A stretch of DNA of 64,000 nucleotides from Apodemus sylvaticus (Eukaryota; Chordata; Mammalia; Rodentia; Muridae): positions 83,528,015 to 83,592,014 of the forward strand of contig NC_067481.1 in NCBI RefSeq assembly GCF_947179515.1. Direction: 5' to 3'. The position numbers and the translations under genes are program-made. Positions 22,708 through 34,121 of this stretch are shown here, piece by piece. Position 1 is the first letter of the stretch. Each line of letters opens with the position of its first letter. The notes below the pieces were generated by a model. The model did not search any database and was not told where the DNA came from. It saw nothing but the letters and a program-made list of their open reading frames with translations.

Positions 22708-23260
22708 TGTAGTGGCTATTCCTGGTTGTCAACTTGACTATATCTGGAATGAACTACAATCTAGAATTGGAAGGCTCACCTATGATCCTAATTTGGAGGC
22801 TCAGAGATATAAGTTTCAGACCTAGATCTTGGCATGGAGATCTTGAAGCATAGTGGCTATGAATTTCAGAAGATTAAGACAAGGAGATCTCCGAGGTCAA
22901 GATCATCTGGGATTAAAGGCATGGAGGCACATGCCTTTAACCTGGGCCACACCCTGTGCTAGAGACCCACACACCTTTAATCTGGGCCACAGCCTCTGTT
23001 GGAGACCTACAGCCTTTAATCTGGGCTACACCCTCTTCTGGAGATATATAAGGACATTGAAAGAAGGAAGATTTACTCACTCTTCCTTGCCTGCTTACAT
23101 TTTGGGACTGAGCAACTGCTAGATCTTTGGACTTCCATCCACAGCAGCTGCTGCCCATTTTGGGGGAATTGGACTATAGACTGTAAGTCATCTGCAAATT
23201 TCCTAACTATATAGAGACTGCCCGTACATTCCATGACTCTAGAGAACCCAAACTAATACA
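22708..23260 (+). repeat. 3' LTR, MT2-like
   Basis: TGTAGTGGCTATT..AACTAATACA, 553 bp. It aligns with the 5' LTR end to end without gaps, with about 36 substitutions counted by eye. TATATAAG at 23045-23052 is retained. Confidence 0.93.
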
Positions 23261-23822
23261 GGCAGGGTGATGTCAGCTGAGCAGGACATGTGGTAAGATA
23301 AGACACATGTGATTTTGGGAGGGAGTATATACATAGAACTTGATGGACAGTGAGAAGCTGAACTTGGCTTCCTGGTAGAGTGAGTTATGCAATGCTTGTG
23401 GATCTCACAGCTTCATTGATCTTTGCTTCTCTAAGAGAGGAATGACCAAGAACTCCTGCTCTCCCTCTGGGTCCCTCCTGCTAACTTGTGCTGAGGCTGA
23501 GGCTTGGCTACCTCTGCTAGGTAGTGCTGCTGCTTATCCCTGTTTGCTATCCCAACTCTATCAAACTAGACTCCTGGTACATCTAAAAAGGATTTGTGAG
23601 TGGATCAAGCTGCTGCTGCTGCTGCTGCTGCTGACTCCTGTAAACTGAACTGCCAATTTCCAGACAACACAGATGGGAGTTGCTCCAAAGAACCTTTCTA
23701 AAAGGGTCCACTTCCCCCATATTCTTTCTTTTCCACTACTTCTGGTAGGTGGTGTGCAAGAAGGGAGGTTCAAGTTTTTAAGAACCAAAATTAAAAATAA
23801 GGGTTGAAAAAATTAAAGTTAT
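23261..23822. mobile_element. Unclassified ~1.0-kb element, right half
   Basis: It starts with the right GGCAG target copy (23261-23265) and continues the element interrupted by the provirus. It contains a GCT trinucleotide run at 23609-23632 and ends near 23822, where L1 3' UTR sequence resumes. The frames at 23442-23648 and 23561-23788 lack any recognisable domain. Confidence 0.45.
23609..23632. repeat. (GCT)8 trinucleotide run
   Basis: Eight GCT units in a row, uninterrupted. It is non-coding here as far as can be seen. Confidence 0.93.
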
Positions 23823-23905
23823 AGGAGAAGAACTGGGAGGAGGGGATGGAGGCACAATGTCTGTTCAGGATGTAATACATGAGAGAAGAATAAAAAGAAA
23901 AAAAG
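23823..23905 (+). mobile_element. Old L1 3' UTR, right part and A-rich tail
   Basis: A G-rich stretch, then ATGAGAGAAGAA (23879-23890) and an A-rich tail, matching the end of the old L1 copy at 45800-45990. It completes the L1 begun at 16059-16390. Confidence 0.55.
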
Positions 23906-24190
23906 GAGAATTAGAAATAAACTAAATATTATATTTTTACAATATTTTTGTTAGAATGAGGAGAAAAAGGCATAATAGATGTATATCATAAGAAATAACA
24001 AAAAAAATATCAGTGTTTGTTTCAAATACCCATGGCTTCTTCCCTTACTCTGCTGATTGGACTCCTTACACAAATGCACACAAATGCACCTAATTCTAAC
24101 CTGTGGTCCAAGAAAACTACCACAGAGAAAAATGTCCCTTGGAAGTTTAAGGCATTAAAAGCCATTGAAGTTCTGTTGGATATTCTCCTT

Positions 24191-25207
24191 TTTATTTTAT
24201 AGATCAAATTTGTTTTTATTAGATATTTGCTTTATATGCATTTCAAATGGTATCCCCTTTCCAAGTTACCCCTCTGAAAACTCCCTATTTCATTCCTCCT
24301 CCCCTTGTCCATCCCCCTCCAATTTCCTGACTTGCATTCCTCTATTTGGGGGAATTGAGCCTTCACAGCACCAATTATCTCTCCTCTTATTGATGTCTGA
24401 AATGGTCATCTTCTACCACATATGTGGCTGGAGCTATTGGTCTCTCCATGTGTTCTATTTGGCTGCTGGGTTAGTTCCTGGGAGCTCTGGGGGTACTGGT
24501 TGGCACATATTATTCCTCCTGCAGTGCTGCAAATCTCTTTAGCTACTTGGGTCCTTTCTCTAGCTGCTCCATTGGGGACCCTTCTATTCTATTGGTTGAC
24601 TGTAAGCCATAAGTATTTTGCTCCACTTTCCAGTAAGGATCAAAATATTTACACTTTGGTAGTTCTTCTTTGTGAGCTTCATGTGGTCTGTGAGTTGTAT
24701 CTTGGGTATTCCAAGGTTTTTGGCTAATATCTACTTATCAGTGAGTGAATACCATGCATGTTCTTTTGTGATTGGGTTACCTCACTCAGAATGATATTTT
24801 CTAGCTCCAGCCATTTGCCTAAAAATTTCATGAATTCATTGTTTTTAATAGCTGAGTAGTACACCATTGTGTAATTGTGCCACATTTTCTGTATCCATTC
24901 TTCTGTTGAGAGACATCTGGGTTCTTTACAGCTTCTAGTTATTATAAATAAGGCTGATATGAACATAGTGGAGCATGTGACTTTATTATATCTGGAAACA
25001 TCTTCTGGGTATATGCTCAGGAATGGTATAGCTGGGTCCTCATTTAGTGCTGTGTCCAATTTTCTGAGGAACCATCAAACTGATTTCCAGAGTGGTTTTA
25101 CCAGCTTGCAATCAGACTAGCAATGGAGGAGTATTCGTCTTTCTCCACATCCTCTCCACCAATTGCTGTCCTGAGTTATTGATCTTGGCCATTCTGTCTG
25201 TTGTGGA
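24191..25207 (-). mobile_element. 5'-truncated L1 with target duplication
   Basis: Minus strand. ORF2 C-terminal sequence (about 24725-25200) is followed by a 3' UTR down to a T-rich (A-tail) end near 24200. ATATTCTCCTT occurs at 24180-24190 and again at 25208-25218, consistent with target-primed reverse transcription. The frame at 24724-25059 is the ORF2 tail ending in a SLISRY-type terminus; upstream ORF2 is absent by 5' truncation. Confidence 0.85.
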
Positions 25208-25218
25208 ATATTCTCCTT

Positions 25219-25569
25219 AATGCATTGCCAATATGTATGTATTACCTGAGAGTATTTTCATAACATTAGAATTTCCTGCCTTATGTTTCTCATGAAGCAA
25301 CTTGTTTTTAGGATATCTTTTAAGGCATCTGTGGAGTATGGAAAGTCCCTAGAGTGGCTCACTTGAGCAATAATGGATGCACTGAACTGCCTTTTAGAGA
25401 TAGTGATAACTTAATTACAGAGATATGGCTGGGAGGATTGTTTCACATCTGTGAAACCCCCTAAAATAAATGATGCAATGCCTTATTCACTCTCTGAGAA
25501 AAGAATTGAGAAAGAGATTTATGCCCTCCGTGATGTAAGATTTATCTCAGATATATTAGTTCTGCTTTA
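25219..25569. other. Unique sequence, no gene seen
   Basis: Nothing recognisable; no significant frame. Confidence 0.5.
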
Positions 25570-25765
25570 AAATCTACTGCTGTGGCTGAAGGAATTGTGC
25601 AGTGATTAGGAAATGTACTATTTACTCTTCCCAAGGTACTGAGTTAGATTCCCTGCTCTCACATTAAGTGGCTCTGGCATAATATTGTCTCTGTGAACCT
25701 GATTTATGTGTACATACGCATGCAAATACATAAAATATTGAAAATAAATTCTAAAAATAATATGA
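25570..25765 (+). mobile_element. Old B2/B3-like SINE remnant
   Basis: Degenerate resemblance to the B3/B2 layout: a tRNA-like head (CAGTGATTAGGAAATGTACT), a GAGTTAGATTCCCTG B-box-like stretch, and an A-rich end with AAAATAAATTC. Identity is low. Confidence 0.4.
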
Positions 25766-27010
25766 TAGAGAAATATTTACTGACATGTATGGAATTAAAA
25801 GTCTAAAGTAACACAACTCAATGATTATATTAACATGTACTGATTTTTTTCAGAAAACATATATAAATGTTAAACTAGAAATAACCTAAGGTATATATTA
25901 AAATAATGAATGTGTACTCGAAATATATAGGATTATACTTAACTATAGAAAAAGTACAAATTGAATGTTCTTAATGAAAATTCTAAGAAAAAATGGCTCA
26001 AAAATCTGAGGGTTTACATGAAATTACATCTAAAATACTATTTCTGATATCATATTAGACATAGCAGCTCAAATACAGCAGTCATAATATAAATATCTAT
26101 ACTTTCTGATGGTTTTAGTTGACTCTTGTGAAAAAGTTGTTCAAATTCCAATGAGACCACCATGCATAGTCTGAGGACTGTAAGAATAGAGTAATCTTCA
26201 GAATATGTGTATACATGTATCCTAAACTATAAACTTCTGTTTTGTTCAAATTTAGGTATCATCTTAAAGATATCTCATTACTCATATACCTATATTATAA
26301 AAACCTGAATGGAAACATTTCTGGCTCAAAGAATTTAAGCTGAGTTATACTTAACCTTTCTGTGTTTCTCATTAAAATCAGTGAGAACAAAACCATTCAA
26401 TAACCACCAATAAAAAAGGATATTCACTCTTACAACTTCAAGTCAAAATTGTAGAGAACATCCTAGTTAAGGAAAAAATGGATGAAAGAAATGGTATATA
26501 TGTTGATAATAAAAATAAGATAGTCTTTGTTTACACAACATATGGTAGCATATATAGAAAATTTAAAGATTAGCATGAAACATTTCTGCAGATAAGAAAA
26601 TATAAGTTACTCTTAGAAATATTTACCCAACCTCATACAAAAACACATGAGAACACCTAAAAAAGTTGCTTTTCTTTAATTGTCCAAACCTGGAAACTAT
26701 CAAATCTTCTCCATACATATATGAAAAAATTAAGGTGTGTTCCATTTATCTCTCACAGCACAGAACAGACAAGATGATGAGGTGAACAACTTATTAAAGC
26801 CAACATCAGTAGTCACAAGAAATGCTGGTGACACACTGAGGGAAGTAACATTAACAATGCAAGTTTTGTGAAAAAACTCACAATCCAAGCATGGTTGTGA
26901 GAAAAATATCATCAACCAATAAAGACTATCTAGAAAATATTTGACTGGTTCCCATCAGAATTATCAGGGTCATCAAAACCAGAAGATTCTGAGAATCTGT
27001 CATCCATGCG
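25766..27010. other. Unique AT-rich sequence, no gene seen
   Basis: Very AT-rich. The only frame of note (26730-26915, minus) has no domain and is probably chance. Confidence 0.5.
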
Positions 27011-27137
27011 AGGTGACTAGATGCCCCAGTAGAAGGGAATGTCAGGACAGGGAAGAAGGATAGGGTGTTTTTGGAGGGGAGACAAGGAAAGGAAACAACG
27101 TTTGAAATGTAAATAAAATATCTAATAAAAAAGAAAA
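27011..27137 (+). mobile_element. L1 3' end fragment
   Basis: A 3' UTR terminus: GGGAATGTCAGGACAGGGAA, a GTTTGAAATGTAAATAAAAT end and a short A-run. The reverse complement of this end recurs at 28790, 35430 and 63160. It is a very short 5'-truncated copy. Confidence 0.7.
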
Positions 27138-27249
27138 TGAAGAGATGATTCTACTGTTGATAGTGTGTCCTCTGTACAAGGACTCTGAATACTCAATTTA
27201 ACTAAGTAAAATTGATTATCTAAATTAATTATGTACTGCTATATAAGTC

Positions 27250-27990
27250 TGTGGCTGAACCAGGCCACAAGAGAACTGGTAGGGTTGAGCAGGCCCAAAT
27301 CACAGGGGAAATCTCAGATTTTAAACAGGCAGGCTTGGGGCCAGCTCCCTGCCAAACTCTCTGATATGGAGCATGTAACCATGGCACCCCAATGAGGTGA
27401 CTATGACATTTGGTCAAGTAGCATAAAGACCAGGAATTCTCCATGCTAAATTGGTATCTAGATAGGCTCTGAGGGTTTAACCAATGAGCTTCTCTCTTCC
27501 TGGGCATTCCTTCCTGTGCAAGGTATTTAATCCATGATTCACCCTGAGCAAATGAAGTCTATTTACATCCACCATCAAATAAAACAATTTCAACAAGCAA
27601 GGATTTCAAAAAAGAGTTGCCTTCATCTTAAAGAGCCTCATCTAAATCTCTAGAAGAAGATCTTCTCTCTTTCATCCCCTCCATACCTTTGGCACTCACT
27701 TGCCACCAAACTGGATTCTGCACCTGCCCTGAGCTCTGCCTTTCTCTTCCTGCCTGGTGGATAAATGTTCCAAAGGGAAGCATGAACTCTCAAACCCCAA
27801 ACCCTAACAGTACCCCTGTGATGTCTGGGTACACAAGAGACAGGAAACCATCATTCATCCCAGATGCTGCTGTTTCCCAGACCCTGGGAAACACGGACTG
27901 GGTCCTCTTTTATGGACTGTGTTCTACCTCCTCAGAGTAGCTTGTCAGGGGCCACTCAGGCACCTCTGCAGCAAGGCAGAAACACAACCC
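27250..27990 (+). mobile_element. Candidate LTR, ERV-type, unnamed
   Basis: The block is more GC-rich than its surroundings. It begins TGTGGCTGAACC and contains a promoter-like GGTATTTAATCC (about 27521) and an AATAAAACA polyadenylation-type signal (about 27580). A C/T-rich U5-like stretch follows. I found no target duplication, and the right boundary is uncertain. The frame at 27689-27940 has no recognisable domain. Confidence 0.4.
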
Positions 27991-28017
27991 CCATACTAAC
28001 TGTAACAAACACACTAT

Positions 28018-28048
28018 AAAATATATATATTATATACAATACAATATA
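28018..28048. repeat. AT-rich (TA)n-like tract
   Basis: ATATATAT and TATATACAATACAATATATA, low complexity. Confidence 0.85.
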
Positions 28049-28779
28049 TAAGGTCTTGACAGGAGAAGCTAGGACAAACTATATAAGAATTGGATGTCGC
28101 CTTTTTCCAGCTTTACAAATTCATGTCAATGTAAGACTGAGTTATTGAATTAAGGGATACCAAACTGCATTTACTGAAGCATCTTCTCTTTCATTCTGCA
28201 AATATGAACATATGCCATTGGAGGTACATTCTAATGCAAAAGACTCAGAATCTAAGGCCAGTACAATATAGACTAAATGTGTGAAATAATGTTGTTTCCT
28301 GAGATTTTTTTTTAATATAAAGTTTCTGGCTCATACAAATTGCACTCACAGAAGTCATCAGATTCTTCTTTAATGCATTTTCTAGAAATTTGAATGACTC
28401 AGTGTGGTTGTTCTTTTCCCAAGTGTATGTAATTAGGACCATGAAGCCGACTTCAATAAATTCTTAAAGTGGATTAACATTTCTTTCATAAGCAATTGGT
28501 AAATGAGTCTTGGCAGGACCTAGTCAAATCCCTCATTAGTGCATGATTCTGTACATGTCTGTGACACCTAGAATCTAGCTAGTGACGCTATTGTTCTGTT
28601 TGTTTAATCTTGAAGTTTCTGAGCATGGGAGTGATTTGCTATACCTGACACATATTAAAGATCAATAGCATTTTTCTGTTCAAATTCAAACCCCAGATAA
28701 TTTTGAGAGTATGAATACAAGAGGAACAATAAATCTTGAGATATTAACAAGTGGCTATTTTTAGAAGTGTTTCCAATTG
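28049..28779. other. Unique sequence, no gene seen
   Basis: The only frame (28245-28442, minus) is short, with no recognisable motif. Confidence 0.5.
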
Positions 28780-28787
28780 CATCTTTT

Positions 28788-29865
28788 TTTGTATTCAATA
28801 TATTCTTTATTTACATTTCAAATGATTTCCCCTTTCCAGGATCCCCCCTCACCGAAAGTCCCACATGCCCTCTTCCCTCCCCCTGTTTTCCAGTCAACCC
28901 CTTCCTACTTCCCTCTCCGGATATTCCCCTATACTGTTACACTGAGTCTTTCTAGGACCAGGGGCCTCTCCTTCCTTCTTCTTGGGCATCATTTGATATG
29001 CGAATTGTTTCCTGGATATTCCAAGCTTCTGGGCTAATATCTACTTGTCATTGAGTGCATACCATGTGTGTTCTTTTGTGATTGGGTCACCTTACTCAGG
29101 ATGACATTCTCCAGTTCCACCCACTTGCCTAAGAATTTCATGAATTCATTGTTTATAATAGCTGAGAAGTATTCCAGAGTGTAAATATACCACATTTTCT
29201 GTATCCATTCCTTTGTTGAGGGACATCTGGGTTCTTTCCAGCTTCTGGCTATTATAAATAGGACTGCTATGAACATAGTGGAGCATGTATCAGTATTGCA
29301 TGCTGGGGAATCCATTGGGTATATGCTCAGGAGTGGTATAGCAGGGTCCTCCAGTAGTCTTATGCCCAGTTTTCTGAGGAATTTCCAGACTGATTTCCAG
29401 AGTGGCTGTACCAGCTTGCAACCCCACCAGAAGTGGAGGAGTGTTCCTCTTTCTCCACATACTCTCCAGCACCTATTTTCACCTGAGTTTTTTATCTTAG
29501 CCATTCTGACTGGTGTGAAGGGAAATCTCAGGGTTGTTTTGATTTTCATTTCCCTGATGACTAAGAATATTTCTTTAGGTGCTTCCTAGCCATTCAATAA
29601 AGGTGAATTGGGTACAGCGGGAAAGTTCCTGAACAGAACATCAATAGCTTATGCTCTAAGATCAAGAATTGACAAATGGGACCTCGTTCCTGTAAGGCAA
29701 AGGACACTGTCAAAAAGACAAAACAGCATCCATCAAATGTGGAAAAGATCTTTACCAACCCTACATCTGACTGAGGACTAATATCCAAGTTAGACAAAGA
29801 ACTCAAGAAGTTAGACTCTAGAGAGCCAAATAACCCTATTAAAAATGGGGCACAGAGCTAAACTT
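28788..29865 (-). mobile_element. L1 with 5' inversion (twin-priming structure)
   Basis: 28788-29592 is minus-strand L1: ORF2 C-terminus and a short 3' UTR, with the A-tail as T-run at about 28783-28789. At 29593-29611 the orientation flips. 29612-29862 is plus-strand ORF2 sequence matching 14945-15205 of the copy at 11741-16058. In the source L1 this inverted part lies directly upstream of the minus part, with only about 25 nt missing at the junction. That is the product expected of twin priming. Candidate short target repeat: CATCTTTT at 28780-28787 and 29869-29876. Confidence 0.82.
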
Positions 29866-29959
29866 GTACATCTTTTAAATGGATGGCATACCAGGTCTCC
29901 TTTGACTTGCTGGGAAAGAGGATCTTATTGCTTAGTGATAATCCAAGTTACATAAAAAG

Positions 29960-29999
29960 AAAACAAACAAACAAACAAACAACAACAACAACAACAAAA
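29960..29999. repeat. (CAAA)n/(CAA)n tract
   Basis: CAAA units pass into CAA units, about 40 bp. Confidence 0.93.
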
Positions 30000-30935
30000 C
30001 AAGTCTTAACTAAGCATTAAAACCAGCGAGTTCATTCATCATCACTGTGGAAATGAGAGTGTTTCCTATGTATCTGGAATTTGCAAATTTCATCATGTAG
30101 TATGCAAACAACAATGGCTACTATAGCTGTGGCTTCTTACTAAACATGCAACAAACTAGAAACTGAATGAGCAAATGCTGGCCTTTCATAGGACCAATAT
30201 GCTGTCCAGATACATGGGTGCAAAACTATTATCTGATGGACAAGGACACTGAACTTTTCTTGTGTACTTTTATAATAAGAGATTTTGGCAGCCACTCTAC
30301 TTCAAATGGTTTAGGGCAGGCACTTTTAACAACACCACAGTTCTCCTTTTTGGTATCTCTAATGAGCAAGTGTGAGAAATGTTAATCAATGAATTGGACA
30401 AAAGGAGAGATTAATATTTTCACTACTCCTATTTGTGTAAATGAGGTAGTTTAGTTGCACTTTTATATGAGGAGTAGAACATGCCAAATTCTCATTCCCT
30501 TTTGGAAATTTAGGTTAAAAAGTAATGGTTTACTTCATGGTGTCTTCATAAATGTGTGTCACTATGCTTTTGCTACCCCACTGAACTTGGGTTTGGTTAT
30601 GGGCCACCTGGGCTTCAGTCTTGCTTGGATCTGGTCAATTATTGTTATTTTCTGTTGAAATTATTTTTTCTGTAAAATTGTATATTGCAAACGTACACTT
30701 CGTATTTCATTCTACAGGATTTTACAATTAAGTGACTGTCATAAGTCTCAGATGAGACTTTTAAAACATTGGGGTTGTTAAAGACAACTGGCACTTTTGA
30801 AGCTAAGCAAGTGCATTTTACAATTTGACTAAAACCATATTAAAAGGGATAAAAGGTTATGATTTAATAGATGAGTTGGGCTACTGTTTATGTGCTACTG
30901 AGTCTGTGTCTACAGCAACTCTTAAAAAGAAAAAT
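30000..30935. other. Unique sequence, no gene seen
   Basis: Two short plus frames (30167-30385, 30455-30658) have no recognisable domain, splice pattern or neighbours that support them. Confidence 0.5.
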
Positions 30936-30939
30936 ATGT

Positions 30940-31262
30940 AATGGGCACTGGCTTATGATATCAGAGGTTTAGTCCATTATCATCATGGTAAGAAGCATGA
31001 CATTGGGTAGTCAGATATGATGCTCTAGAGGTAGCTGAGAGTTCTACAACTCTATCAGCAAGCAGCAGGAAGAAAGAGATGCTAGGCTTGGCTTGGGCAT
31101 TTGAAAACCCAAAGCCCACACCCAGTGACACACTTCCTCCTACAAAGTCACAAGTAATCCAAAAAGGCCACACCCTCTAATCCTTAAAAACAGTACCACT
31201 CCCTATTGACCAAGCACTCAAATATATGAACCTATGGGGTAGTTTCTATCAAACCACTTGAA
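30940..31262 (-). mobile_element. ERVL-MaLR LTR (MT/ORR type), partial, reverse
   Basis: On the minus strand it reads like a rodent MaLR LTR of the type also seen at 49128-49452: GGCCTTTTTGGATTAC-like, GTGTCACTGGGTGTGGGCTTTG, GAACTCTCAGCTACC and a GATGATAATGGACTAAACC block. The 3' end beyond 30940 is missing. Confidence 0.7.
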
Positions 31263-31478
31263 TTATCCAATTAATAATGGCTGGGATTGTACTTATACTG
31301 ACAATTTGACAAGATGTAGAATCACTAAAGAAGCAAACTCTGGACAAGTCTGTAAGGTATTATCAAGATTAGGTCAGTTGAGAAGAAAAAAAATCCCTTC
31401 CTACTCCACCCCATAGTCACCAAAATTAATTATAGGAAACCATACCAGGATCTGAAGTGGTGGACTAAGGAAAAAAAC

Positions 31479-31479
<1 letters not shown>

Positions 31480-31545
<66 letters not shown>
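31480..31545. repeat. (GA)n microsatellite
   Basis: An uninterrupted AG run of about 65 bp, a mirror-symmetric purine tract that can form triplex DNA. The Ser/Leu-rich minus frame over it is an artefact. Confidence 0.97.
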
Positions 31546-31548
<3 letters not shown>

Positions 31549-31727
31549 TAGAAAAGCTGAGCACTAATATATATAAGTCCTTGCTTTTTGACTGCTGATA
31601 CAATATGACCAAGTACCTCTTCAGCTTCCTGTTGCTGAACCATCACTTTCTGCCATGTCTTCCACACCATAGTAGACTAACTACATCTTGGAATTGCTCT
31701 TTCTCCTTTAAGTTGCTCCTACCATTT

Positions 31728-31731
<4 letters not shown>

Positions 31732-31785
<54 letters not shown>

Positions 31786-31798
31786 ATATATACATATA

Positions 31799-31852
<54 letters not shown>
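31732..31852. repeat. (GT)n-(TA)n compound microsatellite
   Basis: About 44 bp of GT runs directly into about 75 bp of TA/ATATAC. It is alternating purine-pyrimidine throughout. The two plus frames across it are repeat products. Confidence 0.97.
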
Positions 31853-33050
31853 CCAATATATTAATGTTCCTGGGGTTGTGTAAGTGCTGGTATAGATGTC
31901 ACACACATACACATGCACATGCACGTACAAACAATCTCACAAACGCCTAGATAATTATAAATCTATCCTTAAAAATCTATCCCTACATTGTTCACTGCAA
32001 AAGTAAATCTCTCCAGCTAAGAGTGACAGTAGTACTAGTCCATGAAAGCAAATGCCCTGTGGGCAGCTTGACTACAGATCCTTGTAGCAAAAGTCCATTT
32101 GACAATGTTAGCAATACCAGGCATGCATTTTCTTCTAAGGCATGGACCTCAAATCCAAATATAAGGTCATTACTTACTAGTAAGTGCATCTTGGCAGGTA
32201 GATCTATATTATGTTACAGGCAGAGTCACAGTTGGCAGAAACCAACGGATAGATTTGCTCTCTGAACAGTCTAAATAACATCTTCAAATTCTATGAAGAG
32301 TAACTGATGGGAAAGAACCTTTCAGCTCAACTGCAGATTGATTTTCCTAAGTCCTGTACCCAAGATGTGTGAAATCATCATCTATATTATCTTACTATAT
32401 AGTCTAGTGAAGAATCGATACCAGTGGAAACAGCTTATGTTGTTTGAGGAGCCTCTAGAACTTTCTTGCAAGTGTCTGACATTTGGTATATCTGGAACTG
32501 AGATGTTCATTTTGTAACTCATGGTTTCTGACAGGAGCATATTGAACCATGCAGCAAAAACTGCCTATAAAGTATATTTAATAGTTATTTTATTTTTAAT
32601 AATAAATCCAATAGTAAAATAAATTTTATTATAAAAATACACAAATAAATCATTGCACAGCTACTTTAACCAGACTCAAATCTACAGAGCTCAGTGAACT
32701 TCTATACAGTGAAAATACCTTTTTGTCACCAAACATAAAAGAAATACATGTCAGAATTAGAACTAGAACGTCAGTTAGCCCTATATCTTTTATCATAACT
32801 CATGTCTATTACTTGCTTTCAGTTCTTATGCTTCCCCTGATAGTTGGCATTTTTCCTCTTTCATACATGTTATACTGTGCTAACATGCACATTTGTTTAC
32901 ATATATGTATTTTTATTATTGACTGTATTCCTGATGTGAGGGTGAAATATGTCTTTTCCTTCTGAGGTTGTATGGCCTACTTAATATTAAATATTCCAAG
33001 TTTAATTTTACTGCAAATTTGGGAATTGGATGCATTTATGTAATAGAATG
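31853..33050. other. Unique AT-rich sequence, no gene seen
   Basis: Short opposing frames at 31992-32265 have no recognisable motif. A frame at 32723-32965 is hydrophobic but lacks context. Confidence 0.5.
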
Positions 33051-33285
33051 TGATCATATCTACCTCTACTTCCCCCTCCAACTCTTTCAGTTGCCCCAAG
33101 CTGACCCCCAAACTCTCCCTCCCCATTTCATAATCCACTAAGTTTAGTTAGTGCTGTCTGAATATATACAAGTATGGGCTCATTCTCTCGAGCATGAGAT
33201 GCAAAACCTACAAGTAGCCACACCCACCAACACACCAAAGAATGAATCCTTCTCTGCAGGCAACTATCTGCTATCAGTAAGGAGT
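33051..33285 (-). mobile_element. Possible old L1 3' UTR, reverse
   Basis: C/T-rich sequence (ACTTCCCCCTCCAACTC) followed by a stretch reminiscent of old L1 3' UTRs in reverse. It stands immediately before plus-strand L1 ORF2 sequence. Assignment is weak. Confidence 0.35.
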
Positions 33286-33359
33286 GAGGCTAGGAAAGAA
33301 GCTATCCCAGCTTATACTTAGATTTTTCAAAATTATATACTTGAAAAAAGTGTATGTTC

Positions 33360-34110
33360 TATTGTAAAAAGTGAATCTTCTACAAACAGTGCTGGGGTCA
33401 CTCTGTTTAAACCTGAAGAAAAGTGAAATTAGACTGCCATTTATGTACACGAAACTTGACTCCAAATGGATCAAGGACCTTAACATGAGATCTGATATCC
33501 TGTTAGACAAAAAAGCCAGTCTCACACTTCATCATATTGACTTAGGTAAGGGCCTTCTGAGTAAGACTCCAGTAGTATAGGAAGCAAAACTGAGGTCAGC
33601 AAGTCAACTCTCAAGAAACTTAAAAGCTTCTGTGCAGTGAAGGGACCTGCAAAGTGAATCAATAAGAAGCTTACAGAGTGGAAGAAAATCATTACCAGCT
33701 GTATGGGTATTAGAGAATTAGTTTCTAGAATATACAGAGATAGAAATAGACAAGTAAAATGGTAAACAATTTAAAAATAAATAACAGAGTTATAAAAAAA
33801 AGGCTATGGGCCTGAAGGAAAAACTCTCAAAAGAAATAACAATGCTTAAGAAAGAGTTTAGAAAAGTTAAGAAAAAGTACTCTGCATCCTTATCTACCAG
33901 GATGATGTAAATGAAAACTGTTTTAACTTTCCATCTCACCCAAGTCAGAATGGTCATCAGTGAGAATACGAAAAATATAACTCTTATAAACTGTTGGTAG
34001 TAATGTCACATAGTTTAGCCACTCTGGATATCAGCATTGAAATTTCTGAAAAAAAAAAAAAAGCAGAAATAGAAAGTCTGTGACTTAAGTATACAACTCC
34101 TGGCATATAT
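33360..34110 (+). mobile_element. Ancient L1 ORF2 fragment
   Basis: Plus-strand similarity to L1 ORF2 C-terminal sequence: CTCCAAATGGATCAAGGACC (33460-33479), also seen at 14854-14873, then AAGCTTCTGTGCAGT and AGAATGGTCATCAGTGAGAA. The spacing follows ORF2, but divergence is far greater than in the other copies. All frames are broken. Confidence 0.7.
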
Positions 34111-34121
34111 CAAAAGTAGCC

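Larger units (their letters stand above)
16845..23260 (+). mobile_element. Complete ERV-L (MERVL-like) provirus, 6.4 kb
   Basis: Order: 5' LTR 16845-17397, PBS 17403-17420, gag 17442-19150, protease about 19265-19570, RT/RNase H about 19571-21150, integrase about 21180-21880, dUTPase about 21890-22217, C-terminal pol tail to 22455, polypurine tract just before 22708, 3' LTR 22708-23260. There is no env, as expected for ERV-L. Both LTRs are 553 bp and aligned without gaps. I count about 36 differences by eye (~6.5%), so this is an old copy, not one of the youngest. Stops and frameshifts disable gag and pol. MERVL LTRs are known two-cell-stage promoters in mouse; activity of this copy is unknown. 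Confidence 0.95.
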
